33,761 bases of DNA from Deltaproteobacteria bacterium (GTDB taxonomy: Bacteria; Myxococcota_A; Bradymonadia; REDH01), in the NCBI GenBank assembly GCA_013205435.1, contig JABMMX010000136.1, positions 1 through 33,761 on the forward strand, written 5' to 3'. Shown here in pieces: positions 1 to 8,280 of this stretch (position 1 is its first letter; each line of letters begins with the position of its first letter). Below the pieces are notes generated by a model. The model made no database searches, was not told the DNA's origin, and saw only the letters and a program-made list of their open reading frames with translations. The translations under genes were made by a program, and so were the position numbers.

Positions 1-2
1 GA

Positions 3-584
3 GAGCTCTCCTCTCGGTCGACCGGCCTCTTCGCACCCGGCGCACGCTCGCAACTCGAAGCGCCCGACAAACGGCTCGAGACGCTCTCCGGCTGGTACTC
101 CGACCTCTATCGCGGCATCGCCATCTCGGACTTCACGGTGGCTCCACTGGCGCCGCTTGGCGCCCCTGTTGAAACAAAGGTCAACTTCACCGGCGGCACC
201 TGGGCGACGCGCTCCGGCAACGCGCTGCAGCTCCGCCCGGTCGGGCGCGACTCCGACATCAGCGCCCGCTTCGCCGCTGCCGCACGGCGCACACAATCGC
301 TCGAACTCGCTCAGGCCTACCGCATCGTCGAAGACCACGATCTCGAACTCCCGCCCGGCAGTTGGACCTCCGGCTCGCCCGTCCGTTACGAGCGCTCCAA
401 CGAGCAACTCCGTGTGGTCGTCAACATCGAGACCGGCCCGCGCAGCCTCAAGGCTCACTACGAGTTTGAGCTCCTCGCCTCCCGCATCGCGCCTGCCGAC
501 TACCCATCGTTCCGCGCACTCTTGGCAGAGGCAGAGGCGCTGCTCGACCGAACCTATGGATACGAGCTGGAGGTGGCGCCATGA
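3..584 (+). CDS. C-terminal part of a DUF3857/transglutaminase-type protein (5' end outside window)
   Basis: The reading frame is open from the first bases of the window, so the gene starts upstream; a GTG at 138 is the first internal start-like codon but need not be used. The visible 193 residues resemble the C-terminal tail of the next gene. Both end in a segment of the type 'I.A.DYP.FRALLAEAEALLDR', which is typical of the end of DUF3857/transglutaminase-like proteins. No catalytic region is visible. Its TGA overlaps the ATG of the next gene (ATGA), so the two are almost certainly co-transcribed and are probably tandem paralogues. The substrate is unknown; related proteins are exported or membrane-associated. 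Confidence that this is coding is high, and that it belongs to this family is moderate. Confidence 0.75.
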   Translation, partial: ELSSRSTGLFAPGARSQLEAPDKRLETLSGWYSDLYRGIAISDFTVAPLAPLGAPVETKVNFTGGTWATRSGNALQLRPVGRDSDISARFAAAARRTQSLELAQAYRIVEDHDLELPPGSWTSGSPVRYERSNEQLRVVVNIETGPRSLKAHYEFELLASRIAPADYPSFRALLAEAEALLDRTYGYELEVAP

Positions 585-3500
585 GCCCGAACATCAGACG
601 AACCCTCGCGCTCGGACTCCTCTTGCTCACGGGCTGCGGCGCCCCGCGCCTGCTCCGCGAAGTGCTCGATGAGCCGCTCCGAGCGCTCCCTCCTGCCCCC
701 GCGGCGGCGCTCGATGCACTCGTGCTCGAAGGCTCGGGAACAGGCTGGTTCGCCTCTTCACTCTTCGAGGCCGCCGACCTCCCGAAGCAGGCCTTCGACG
801 CGCTCCGGCAGCCTGCGCTCGCTGAGGCGCCGTGGGAGCCGTGGCTGCGAACGCTCGCGGCCGCGAGGCTCGCCACTGACAACCCTGCATTCGTCGGCGA
901 CCCAGTCGGAGCGGTCGGTCTGTCGGGCCCCTGGGAAGACCTGCGGCTCGCCGCGCTCGCCGAACTGCGTGAGGTGCGGGGGCTCGGCATTGCCCAGAGC
1001 GGAGCCACCCCGGAACGAGGTCAAAATCCGCTGCTGCCGCAACTCCGGGTCGCCGGCCCCTTCCCGCTCGACCCGGTCAAGGGCCTCGACACCGCGCTCG
1101 CCGCCGCGGACGACGCACTGCTGGCGCCGACCTATGCGTTGGGCGGGCTCGCTCTGCCAACCTTCGAGGTCGAGCAGGCCGGTGGTACCGCCCAAATCGC
1201 CACCCGCGGCATGGGCCTCTACATCGTTGAAGCCTGGGTCGTTGTGGAGAGAGAGGGCAGGGCGGTTGTCTCGGTGACAGCCGACAGCCCGCTCCGCCTC
1301 GAGCTTCAGCAGAGCAACTTGCTGCGTGTCGACCGCGACCGGCGCTACGAGGGCGATCGCAGCAACGCCTGGGTCAAACTTGGTCGCGGCACCGTCCGCA
1401 TCCGCGCCGTCGTCGCCTCAGCCACGGGGCAGCTCCGGCTTGGGCTCCGCATCACGCCTACCGCAGACGAGGGTGCCCGCCTTGCGCCTGCCGAACGGCC
1501 GGCCGGCCCCGACCGCGCCAGTGTGTCGCTGCTGCGAGTACCGGATCCCGTCCGTGAGCTGCGCGCCGCGCTCGCGGAGGCGCTCTATGGAGGCCTGCTT
1601 CCCAAGGGCGCGTCGGCTCCGCTCTGGTGGTTCGAGTTCGCCCACGACACGGGCGACGAAGAGCTCCTTCACGCCCTTGCCTCGCGCGACAACGAGACCG
1701 ATGCGCCGCTCCAACTCTGGCGCCGCGCAAACGCCTACGCCGAACTCCCATGGTTCGCAGAGACCGAGCGCGCCCACCTGGCCAGAGCCCTGCTCGAACG
1801 CTCCGTCGCGGGCTGGGAGCAAGATACGCTGCCCGAGATTGCCCTCGCCAAGGCGCTCGCCACCGACGGCCGCGCCCGTGCTGCCCGCAATCGACTCGCC
1901 GCACTGCCGGGACTGCAACGCTCCCCCGCTGCGCTCCTCGCGCTGGGCGGTCTGCTTCGCGACGAAGGCGACTTCGATGCCGCCACCCGCCTCCTCCTGC
2001 AAGGACTCGGCAGCGTCCCGGCGCCCTGCCGGCTGGCTTCCGAACTGCTCGCCTGGAGGGCGTCGGAAGGGGCCTTCGCCGCCTCTGCCGCACTCCCCGC
2101 CGCCATCGCATCCTGCGAAGCAGGCCGCGTCTGGCGACTCGAGCATGAGTCACTCGCCAAGGGCCGATTCCAAGAGGCCTTCGAGGAGGCACGCGCGCTC
2201 TCCGCCCTACGACCCGGCGACCTCGAACGGGCGAGGCAGCAGTTCCTGCTCTCCGCCTACACAGGCAATCCGGCCGACCGCGCCGAGACCCGGAAAGCCC
2301 TCGAGCGGCGCTTCGCAGAGCCGGCCATTCTGGCCTCACTGCTCGCTGCTGAGGCCCCAGCCCGTGCCCCTGCCATCGCTGCCCTACAACAGGCAGCAGA
2401 GGCTGCGCCCACAGACCTGCGCCGCGAACTCGCAGCCTTCCGGCTCGGACTGCCCAGCCTCACCCCCGAAGTCGCGACCCGCTCCGCCCGCATCCTAGCC
2501 GCCCGCAAGGAGCGCACAGAGCAGGTCGTATCCGGCGCCACCTACCTGCTCGATGCCATGGATGTCCGCATCGCCTCCGACGGCAGCGCCCTCACGCTTG
2601 TGCATCAGATCATCGAACTCGGCACCCGCGATAGCCTCGACGAGCTCGGAGAGGTCAACCTCCCCGGCGAAGCAGAGCTCCTCCTTGCGCGCTCTATCAA
2701 GCCCGATGGCACCCCGCTCCCCGTCGCAGATACCGCCGGCAAGGAGAGCCTCTCCTTTGCCAACCTCGAGGTCGGTGACCTCATCGAGGTCGCATACCTC
2801 CTCGAGTCTCGACCCTTCGCCCCCGAGGTCTGGGCCCCCACACCCCGCTTCATGTTCCGCGCACCAAGTGCCCATTTCGTCGAGTCCAGCGCGAGCTACG
2901 ACTTCCCGGAGAGCTGGGAGAAGGGGCTAATCGTCGATGTCCGCTTCGCCAACCCACCGGCCGTCACCCGTGCCGACGGCCGCGTTCACTACGCCTTCGT
3001 CGAACGCGACATGCAGCCCTACCGCAGCGACGAACCCTCGGCTCCGGAAGAGGAGTTCGTGCCGAGCGTCGCCATGGCCCGCAACTTCAACATGCAGACC
3101 TGGCTCCTCTGGCGCATGCGCTGGCAGTGGTTCGACGAAGTCGCACCCGCGCGGCTCCTCGCGACCGTGACCGGCGGGCTCCCCGCGGGTAGCGACGAAG
3201 CTACGCTCCGTACCCTCTTCCGCTGGGTCAACACCAACGTGCTGCCCGCCGATGACTGGACCCAACCCACGGGCTTCGCCTCGATACTCCGCAAGCGTGG
3301 CGACCGTAGTGCAGCGCTCCGGCTTCTGCTCGCCTCGCGCGGCTTCAAGACCGCCGAGGTCGCCATCCGCTCCATCGACGCCGACCCCGTCAGCCGGCCC
3401 CTCTTTGACAACAGCGCTTGGGGCTACCGAGCGCTCCGCGTCGACCTGGGCGGCCGCGCATACTGGCTCGACCCCGAAGACGATGATGCCGTCTTCAACC

Positions 3501-4225
3501 TCCTCCCGCGCTCCGTCCAAGGTACCGTCGCCATCGATCAGCGTTCGCCCGATACCCTTCTGCAGGTGCCCGCCGCGCCCCGCGCAACCTGGCAGAACCG
3601 CATCCAGGCAGTCCTCACGCTTGGCGCCGACGGCAGCGTCCAAGGCGCCCTCACCGAGTCTGTGCCACTCTCCGACGCAGCCGCCTTTCGGCGCTTCGTT
3701 CACGCTGTACCCGACGACCAAGAGCGGCTCCAGCGCTCCGAAAGACGGCTCTCCCGCACCTTCCCCTCCATCGCGCTCAGCGAACTCAAGGTCGACGGTC
3801 TCGACGCACTCGATGCCCCGCTCTCCGTCCGCTACGCCTTCACCGCCCAAGGCTTCGCCCGCGCCGAAGCCACGCGCCTCCACTACGAGGGCGCGCTCTT
3901 CGCCCGTCCGCTCGCCCAGGCCTTCGCCACGGCCGCCGAACGGAGCTCGCCGCTCCGCGCGGAGGCCTACCTCGACGAGACCGTGCGCATCGAGTTCCGC
4001 CCGCCCGTCGGCTTCAAACTCACCAAGCTCCCCGACCCCGTCAGTCTCGACTGCGCCGGACTCTCGTTCCATCGAACGGCCGAGCAGGAGGGCGAACTGC
4101 TCACCATCGAGCACACCATTACCGCTCCGTATCGCTACGTCGCGGCCTCTGACTACCCCGCCTTTGCCGCCTGCGCAGCCTCCATCGAAGAGGCGCAGCG
4201 GCTGAGACTCGACTGGTCGCGCTAG
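581..4225 (+). CDS. Large lipoprotein with helical repeats, DUF3857 and a degenerate transglutaminase-like domain
   Basis: A 1214-residue protein. It begins with a lipoprotein signal peptide (lipobox LTGC, Cys19) and should be a periplasm-facing lipoprotein. Residues about 440-640 look like TPR-type helical hairpins. Residues about 650-850 fit DUF3857, and about 873-985 fit a transglutaminase-like fold. In active members the motif is GDCKD; here it reads GDRS, putting Arg909 at the catalytic Cys, and the His region (FDNSAWGYRALRV) has no His. The final Asp region (YWLDP) is kept. The protein is therefore probably non-catalytic and may act as a binding or scaffold protein. The start is set by the ATGA overlap with the upstream paralogue. 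Its TAG shares four bases with the stop codon of convergent plsB. Function unknown. Confidence 0.85.
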   Translation: MSPNIRRTLALGLLLLTGCGAPRLLREVLDEPLRALPPAPAAALDALVLEGSGTGWFASSLFEAADLPKQAFDALRQPALAEAPWEPWLRTLAAARLATDNPAFVGDPVGAVGLSGPWEDLRLAALAELREVRGLGIAQSGATPERGQNPLLPQLRVAGPFPLDPVKGLDTALAAADDALLAPTYALGGLALPTFEVEQAGGTAQIATRGMGLYIVEAWVVVEREGRAVVSVTADSPLRLELQQSNLLRVDRDRRYEGDRSNAWVKLGRGTVRIRAVVASATGQLRLGLRITPTADEGARLAPAERPAGPDRASVSLLRVPDPVRELRAALAEALYGGLLPKGASAPLWWFEFAHDTGDEELLHALASRDNETDAPLQLWRRANAYAELPWFAETERAHLARALLERSVAGWEQDTLPEIALAKALATDGRARAARNRLAALPGLQRSPAALLALGGLLRDEGDFDAATRLLLQGLGSVPAPCRLASELLAWRASEGAFAASAALPAAIASCEAGRVWRLEHESLAKGRFQEAFEEARALSALRPGDLERARQQFLLSAYTGNPADRAETRKALERRFAEPAILASLLAAEAPARAPAIAALQQAAEAAPTDLRRELAAFRLGLPSLTPEVATRSARILAARKERTEQVVSGATYLLDAMDVRIASDGSALTLVHQIIELGTRDSLDELGEVNLPGEAELLLARSIKPDGTPLPVADTAGKESLSFANLEVGDLIEVAYLLESRPFAPEVWAPTPRFMFRAPSAHFVESSASYDFPESWEKGLIVDVRFANPPAVTRADGRVHYAFVERDMQPYRSDEPSAPEEEFVPSVAMARNFNMQTWLLWRMRWQWFDEVAPARLLATVTGGLPAGSDEATLRTLFRWVNTNVLPADDWTQPTGFASILRKRGDRSAALRLLLASRGFKTAEVAIRSIDADPVSRPLFDNSAWGYRALRVDLGGRAYWLDPEDDDAVFNLLPRSVQGTVAIDQRSPDTLLQVPAAPRATWQNRIQAVLTLGADGSVQGALTESVPLSDAAAFRRFVHAVPDDQERLQRSERRLSRTFPSIALSELKVDGLDALDAPLSVRYAFTAQGFARAEATRLHYEGALFARPLAQAFATAAERSSPLRAEAYLDETVRIEFRPPVGFKLTKLPDPVSLDCAGLSFHRTAEQEGELLTIEHTITAPYRYVAASDYPAFAACAASIEEAQRLRLDWSR

Positions 4226-7128
4226 GCGACCGGCGCTGCAGGCGGCGCCTCCGCCACAAACCGACCGTTCGAGCTCGGCTGCGCGGGAAGACCCGGCGTG
4301 CGCGGCTGCTTGAGCGCCAGCAGGCGATCGGCGAGCGAACGCAGCGCATCCGCACGCTCTCGCCGTACCCGGAACAACTTCGTGCTCTTGCGCCCCTTCT
4401 GCTCCGACTTCGACTCCAAGAAGTCGCCCACGCCGAGGTCGCTGTCTCGGAAAATCTTGATCGCGTTGTCGAACGCACTCACCGCCAGCGACTCGGGGAA
4501 GAGCAGGCGACCCTCCTGATAGCTGCGACGTCCGCGCGACAGAATCGACTTCGACAGCGACTTCGCATCCAGCCACTCCCCCTCTTCCGACGCTGCGCTG
4601 TCGGCCAGCACATCGGCGATCAGCCAGTAGGTCTCGATGGTCGACACCAGCAGCGCACGAAGGAACTCCGCGCCCGGATGAAGCGGCCGCGTGATCTCCA
4701 TCGTGCCCTCGGCCCCGTTCGACGCCCAGCCGAGTGAGACAAAGCGGCGCCGCGTCTCGTCGAAGACCTCGTCGAAGCGGTCGCTGGCCTCAAAGCAGAA
4801 CTCGAGCTTGAGCAGCTTGGAGTAGAAGGCCGCGCTCTCGCGCACCTGCGCTACCTGCACCACCACGTCGCCCGATTCAAACAGCGCCGTCGCGAACACC
4901 GCCTCCGCCACGAAGAAGTGGAGGATGTTGTTCTTGTAGTAGGTCAGCTCTACCCGCCGGTCGTCCGGCACCGAGAAGCGCCGCTCCGACTCCTGCTCCA
5001 CAATCTTCACCACCTTCTTGCCCGCCAGCAGCTCCAGCGCCCGCGCGATGGGCTCGCTTACCGCAGCACCCAACCGGTCCGATGGCGAGGCCGTCCCCTC
5101 TGCCTGCGCCGAGAACTCGCGTTCGTACGGGTCCGAGAAGGCCTCGGCGTTCTGCACCGAGTCGGTCGCATGAATCCGGCTTAGGTGGGCTGAGTGGGCG
5201 TCGCGGAGCACCCCCGAAAGCCGCGCCTGCTTGTTGGTCAGGAAGGTGCAGACAAAGCCTGCTTCCTGCGCGATCTCCTCCATCGTCAGCGAGCGTGCCG
5301 GATTGTTGAGCAGGATGAGCGCGCCAATGGCCCCAGGCGTCACTGTCGTCACATCGTTGATCTCGTGGATGAGCTTGTAGGCCAGACGGCGGACCGTCTT
5401 GGCGAGCGCCTCTGGCGCTACAGGCGCCCGGCCCGGACCGTGGTACCGCTCTACGAAGGTATCGAGGTCAAAGGGCGTGCCGAACTCCACAAAGACCCTG
5501 CCGTAGCGCGCCCGCAGCACCTTGGGCGCCGTGAGCAGGTCGGTCAGCCCCTCCGAACGCTTCTCGCCGCCATCGAGCTCCTTCTTGTAAGAGGCGCCCT
5601 CGATGATGGCCTCGTAGCCAATCGAGACGGGAACAAAGGCCACCTGCTCCAGCTTGCCCTCGCTGAAGGCCTCCACCAGCACGTTCAGCATGCCATACTT
5701 CGGAGGATTCAGTTTGCCTGTGCGCGACCGCGTCCCCTCAATGAAGAATTCCAAGGGGAAGCCCTCCGACAGCACCTTCACCAGGTAGGTCTTGAAGACC
5801 CACTCGTAGAGGATGTCGCCGGCGAACGAACGGCGCAGGAAGAAGGCGCCCGCACCGCGGAACAGGCCGCCAATGGGCCAGAAGTTCAGGTTGATGCCTG
5901 CAGCAATATGAGGCGGCATCAGCCCGTAACGGTAGAAGAGGTTCGACATCACAAGGTAGTCGATGTGGCTCTTGTGGCTTGGCACCAGCACGATCTTGCG
6001 CGTCTTGGCCGCCTGACGCAGCTTCGCCAGCCCCTCGTCGTCGACCTCAAACCCCTCGTAGATCTGCGACCAGACCACAGACAGCACCGCTGAAAAGGCC
6101 TTGACCCAGAGCAGGTCAAAATTCGAGGCCAGCTCCGTCAGAATGCTGCTCGCCTCCCGCCGCACATCGTCCGGGTCCTTGCCAAGCCGAAGCGCCAGCC
6201 CCTCGAGCGCCTCGCGGTTTTCGGCATCGGAGAGAATCTCTTCGCGCAGCTCTTTGGAACGCTTCACAGGCGGCCCCGTCACCACCCGCTCCTCGTCCTC
6301 CATGTGCTGCGTGACGGTCTGGTGCAGCAGCACCGCCAGCTCCGCGTCGCTCAGACCGGGGTGCGACTCAGCAAAGCTCCTCAGGTTGACCGTCTCGGCC
6401 ACCTGCACCGTAGGTTCGCCGAGCTTGAGGAACGACTCGTAGATGCTCCGCAGTACCCATGCCGCCTTCCGAATAAGGCTGGGCGAACGACGCGTACCGA
6501 GCACCTCAGCGGCGATGCCACGCACCGGTTTCTCAGGTCGGCGCTCCCAGACCAGCAGCTGCGGTGCAACCGAGATAGGTGCCTCGGTGCGACGCTGCGC
6601 GCCGAACGCAGTCTCCATCAGCCTGACAACCTCAACGTTCGGCACCCGCGACTGGCTGCGTGGCGCGTCGAGGAAGATGACCGCCGTTGAGCCGGCCTCC
6701 AGCGTCTGACCAAGGCAGACGCTGTCCTCGGGGAACCTCCGCCGTCCGAGCAGATAGGAGCTCAGCCAGGAGACGAACGGGCGCAGCCAGGTAACATCCA
6801 GCCTCGATGCGAACCGCGACAGCCGGATCCCCTCCCGCCGAAAGGCAAAGTTGAAGTAGAAGTAGTCGAGCCAGCTCCGACTACGCATCACGATCAGCAG
6901 CGGACCCTGCTCCTGCGCCGCCCGAAGCCGCTCCACGTCGACCCGCGGAAAGACCACGCCAGACAGAAGCCACGACAGCAGCCAGATGGTCAGAATGCCA
7001 GGCTTGTCGACCATGCTCGAAGGATGGCGTCCGGCGAGGAGCCGCTCCCGAAGTCGCTTGAGGTCGTCGGCCTGCCGGTCGGGTTGCATCGGTTGGAGCT
7101 GTACGCTGAGGACTGCGCCCCGGTCCAT
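4222..7128 (-). CDS. plsB: Glycerol-3-phosphate 1-O-acyltransferase PlsB (long form)
   Basis: Transfers an acyl chain to the sn-1 position of glycerol-3-phosphate, the first step of phospholipid synthesis, at the inner membrane. All four acyltransferase motifs are present: HKSHID (residues 385-390, the HX4D catalytic pair), GAFFLRR (about 427-433), FIEGTRSRTGK (462-472) and VPVSIGYE (499-506). An N-terminal segment (about 75-165) looks like a degenerate copy of the same fold (MRSRSWLDYF, then FLDAPRSQSR), as in other PlsB proteins. At 968 residues it is longer than the roughly 800 of enterobacterial PlsB. I chose ATG at 7128, which has AAGG 8 bases upstream; a GTG at 7146 lacks a ribosome site. 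The final 30 residues are Pro/Ala-rich. Its stop overlaps that of the convergent gene. Confidence 0.95.
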   Translation of the reverse strand: MDRGAVLSVQLQPMQPDRQADDLKRLRERLLAGRHPSSMVDKPGILTIWLLSWLLSGVVFPRVDVERLRAAQEQGPLLIVMRSRSWLDYFYFNFAFRREGIRLSRFASRLDVTWLRPFVSWLSSYLLGRRRFPEDSVCLGQTLEAGSTAVIFLDAPRSQSRVPNVEVVRLMETAFGAQRRTEAPISVAPQLLVWERRPEKPVRGIAAEVLGTRRSPSLIRKAAWVLRSIYESFLKLGEPTVQVAETVNLRSFAESHPGLSDAELAVLLHQTVTQHMEDEERVVTGPPVKRSKELREEILSDAENREALEGLALRLGKDPDDVRREASSILTELASNFDLLWVKAFSAVLSVVWSQIYEGFEVDDEGLAKLRQAAKTRKIVLVPSHKSHIDYLVMSNLFYRYGLMPPHIAAGINLNFWPIGGLFRGAGAFFLRRSFAGDILYEWVFKTYLVKVLSEGFPLEFFIEGTRSRTGKLNPPKYGMLNVLVEAFSEGKLEQVAFVPVSIGYEAIIEGASYKKELDGGEKRSEGLTDLLTAPKVLRARYGRVFVEFGTPFDLDTFVERYHGPGRAPVAPEALAKTVRRLAYKLIHEINDVTTVTPGAIGALILLNNPARSLTMEEIAQEAGFVCTFLTNKQARLSGVLRDAHSAHLSRIHATDSVQNAEAFSDPYEREFSAQAEGTASPSDRLGAAVSEPIARALELLAGKKVVKIVEQESERRFSVPDDRRVELTYYKNNILHFFVAEAVFATALFESGDVVVQVAQVRESAAFYSKLLKLEFCFEASDRFDEVFDETRRRFVSLGWASNGAEGTMEITRPLHPGAEFLRALLVSTIETYWLIADVLADSAASEEGEWLDAKSLSKSILSRGRRSYQEGRLLFPESLAVSAFDNAIKIFRDSDLGVGDFLESKSEQKGRKSTKLFRVRRERADALRSLADRLLALKQPRTPGLPAQPSSNGRFVAEAPPAAPVA

Positions 7129-7137
7129 GCGCCAACC

Positions 7138-7166
7138 TTGACGCACCGCGGGCCGCTAGATAGACC
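7138..7166 (+). promoter_or_regulatory. Candidate promoter for the 7241-10083 operon
   Basis: TTGACG (7138-7143), a 17-base spacer, then TAGACC (7161-7166). It reads toward the gene at 7241. The -35 box lies just upstream of the plsB start, on the other strand. By eye only. Confidence 0.4.
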
Positions 7167-7193
7167 GCTAATAGGCTCTCGACCTTTCGGCAA
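7165..7193 (-). promoter_or_regulatory. Candidate promoter for plsB
   Basis: On the minus strand: TTGCCG (7193-7188), a 17-base spacer, then TAGCGG (7170-7165). Its -10 box overlaps the -10 box of the opposing promoter by two bases. The match to consensus is weak and by eye only. Confidence 0.25.
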
Positions 7194-7240
7194 GCGGCCC
7201 GAGAAGGGTGGGAGCAGCGGTCAACCTCGGTGCAGGTCCG

Positions 7241-8278
7241 ATGAAATCAAATCGTCTTCTCTTGTTTCTGTTTGGCGCGACGCTGTTCGCTGCCACACCT
7301 CCTGCCTTCGCCCAGACCGAAGAGGCCGATGGCTTCGTGTTCGGCGAGGAAGAGGAAGGCCCCCCCGGACCCGAAATCGGTGAGCCCCTCCCCTCCACCC
7401 TCGATGTGGAGGGAGAGCTCGGCGCCTTGCCGGCAGACGACGGCATCACGCAGGTTACCGCCATCGTTGTCCCCAGCGAGCTGCTGAGCGCAGCGCAGGC
7501 CGACGAACTTGCCGCTAGCGTCCTCAAGAGCCTCGAAGCAATCCCAGGGCTCACCATCGTGACCAACGAGAAGCTCCGAAGTGAGTTCGAGGTCATGGGC
7601 GCAGAGCTCGCCTTCGAGTGCGCCTTCGACCCCATCTGCCTCGGCCGCTACGGTCGCGAACTCGGACTCGACCGCATCGTCGTTGGTCGCGTCGCCGCTG
7701 CGGTGGATGGAAAGTGGGGCACCACCTTCGACCTCTTCGAGACCCCCACCTCCGCCATCGCCAGCTACCGCTACTTTGAGACCCCGGCCGGCGTAAACAT
7801 CGTCTCGCAGGTCGTTGAATCGGAGCTCAAGGTCCTCTTCGGCATCCGTGATGCCAAGGAGCGTGGGCCGGAGATCGTCCAAGAAATGAGCCCCTGGCAG
7901 CGCTACTCCGCTTGGACCTCGCTCGGACTCAGCGTCGCCGCGCTCGGCGCCTCGGCCACCTACGCGGCCGCCGCGAGCGACACACAGACCAAACTCGATG
8001 ACTGCAAGCAGATCTCGCTCAGCGACGGCACCTCCGTCTGCAACCGGACCCAGAAGGATGCCGAAGCAGACATCTCCAAGGGCGAAGAGCAGGCACTCTA
8101 CTCCAAGGTCTTCCTTGGCTCAGGCGTCTTCTTCGGTGCGGTCTCGGCGCTGCTGTTCAACATCCAGCCCGGCGAAGAGGCCGTGGAGGAAGAAGATGAA
8201 GATATCGCCCAGCGCTTCCGCGTCTACCCACGGGTGACCCTGGACTCCGTTGGCCTTGCTGGAAACTGGAGCTTCTGA
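7241..8278 (+). CDS. Exported protein with an N-terminal signal peptide and two C-terminal membrane-type segments, unknown function
   Basis: A 345-residue protein. The start is ATG at 7241, which begins a clean Sec signal peptide ending in PAFAQ; an in-frame GTG at 7208 would only add an unlikely leader. After an acidic linker (about 15-60), residues about 65-210 form a compact alpha/beta region with segments like VTAIVVPSEL, GLTIVTNEKL, CAFDPICLGRYGRELG and RIVVGRV. This resembles the stress- or CsgG-like N-terminal domains that often precede PEGA or membrane segments in myxobacterial proteins, but I cannot name the family. Two hydrophobic stretches follow (about 225-245 and 285-305). The next gene starts two bases after its stop, so the two form an operon. 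Confidence 0.8.
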   Translation: MKSNRLLLFLFGATLFAATPPAFAQTEEADGFVFGEEEEGPPGPEIGEPLPSTLDVEGELGALPADDGITQVTAIVVPSELLSAAQADELAASVLKSLEAIPGLTIVTNEKLRSEFEVMGAELAFECAFDPICLGRYGRELGLDRIVVGRVAAAVDGKWGTTFDLFETPTSAIASYRYFETPAGVNIVSQVVESELKVLFGIRDAKERGPEIVQEMSPWQRYSAWTSLGLSVAALGASATYAAAASDTQTKLDDCKQISLSDGTSVCNRTQKDAEADISKGEEQALYSKVFLGSGVFFGAVSALLFNIQPGEEAVEEEDEDIAQRFRVYPRVTLDSVGLAGNWSF

Positions 8279-8280
8279 CC

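Noticed and set aside
2927-4576. A 549-codon minus frame crossing the DUF3857 and plsB genes
   Set aside because: It spans two well-supported genes in a different frame and has low-complexity Gly/Glu/Arg composition.
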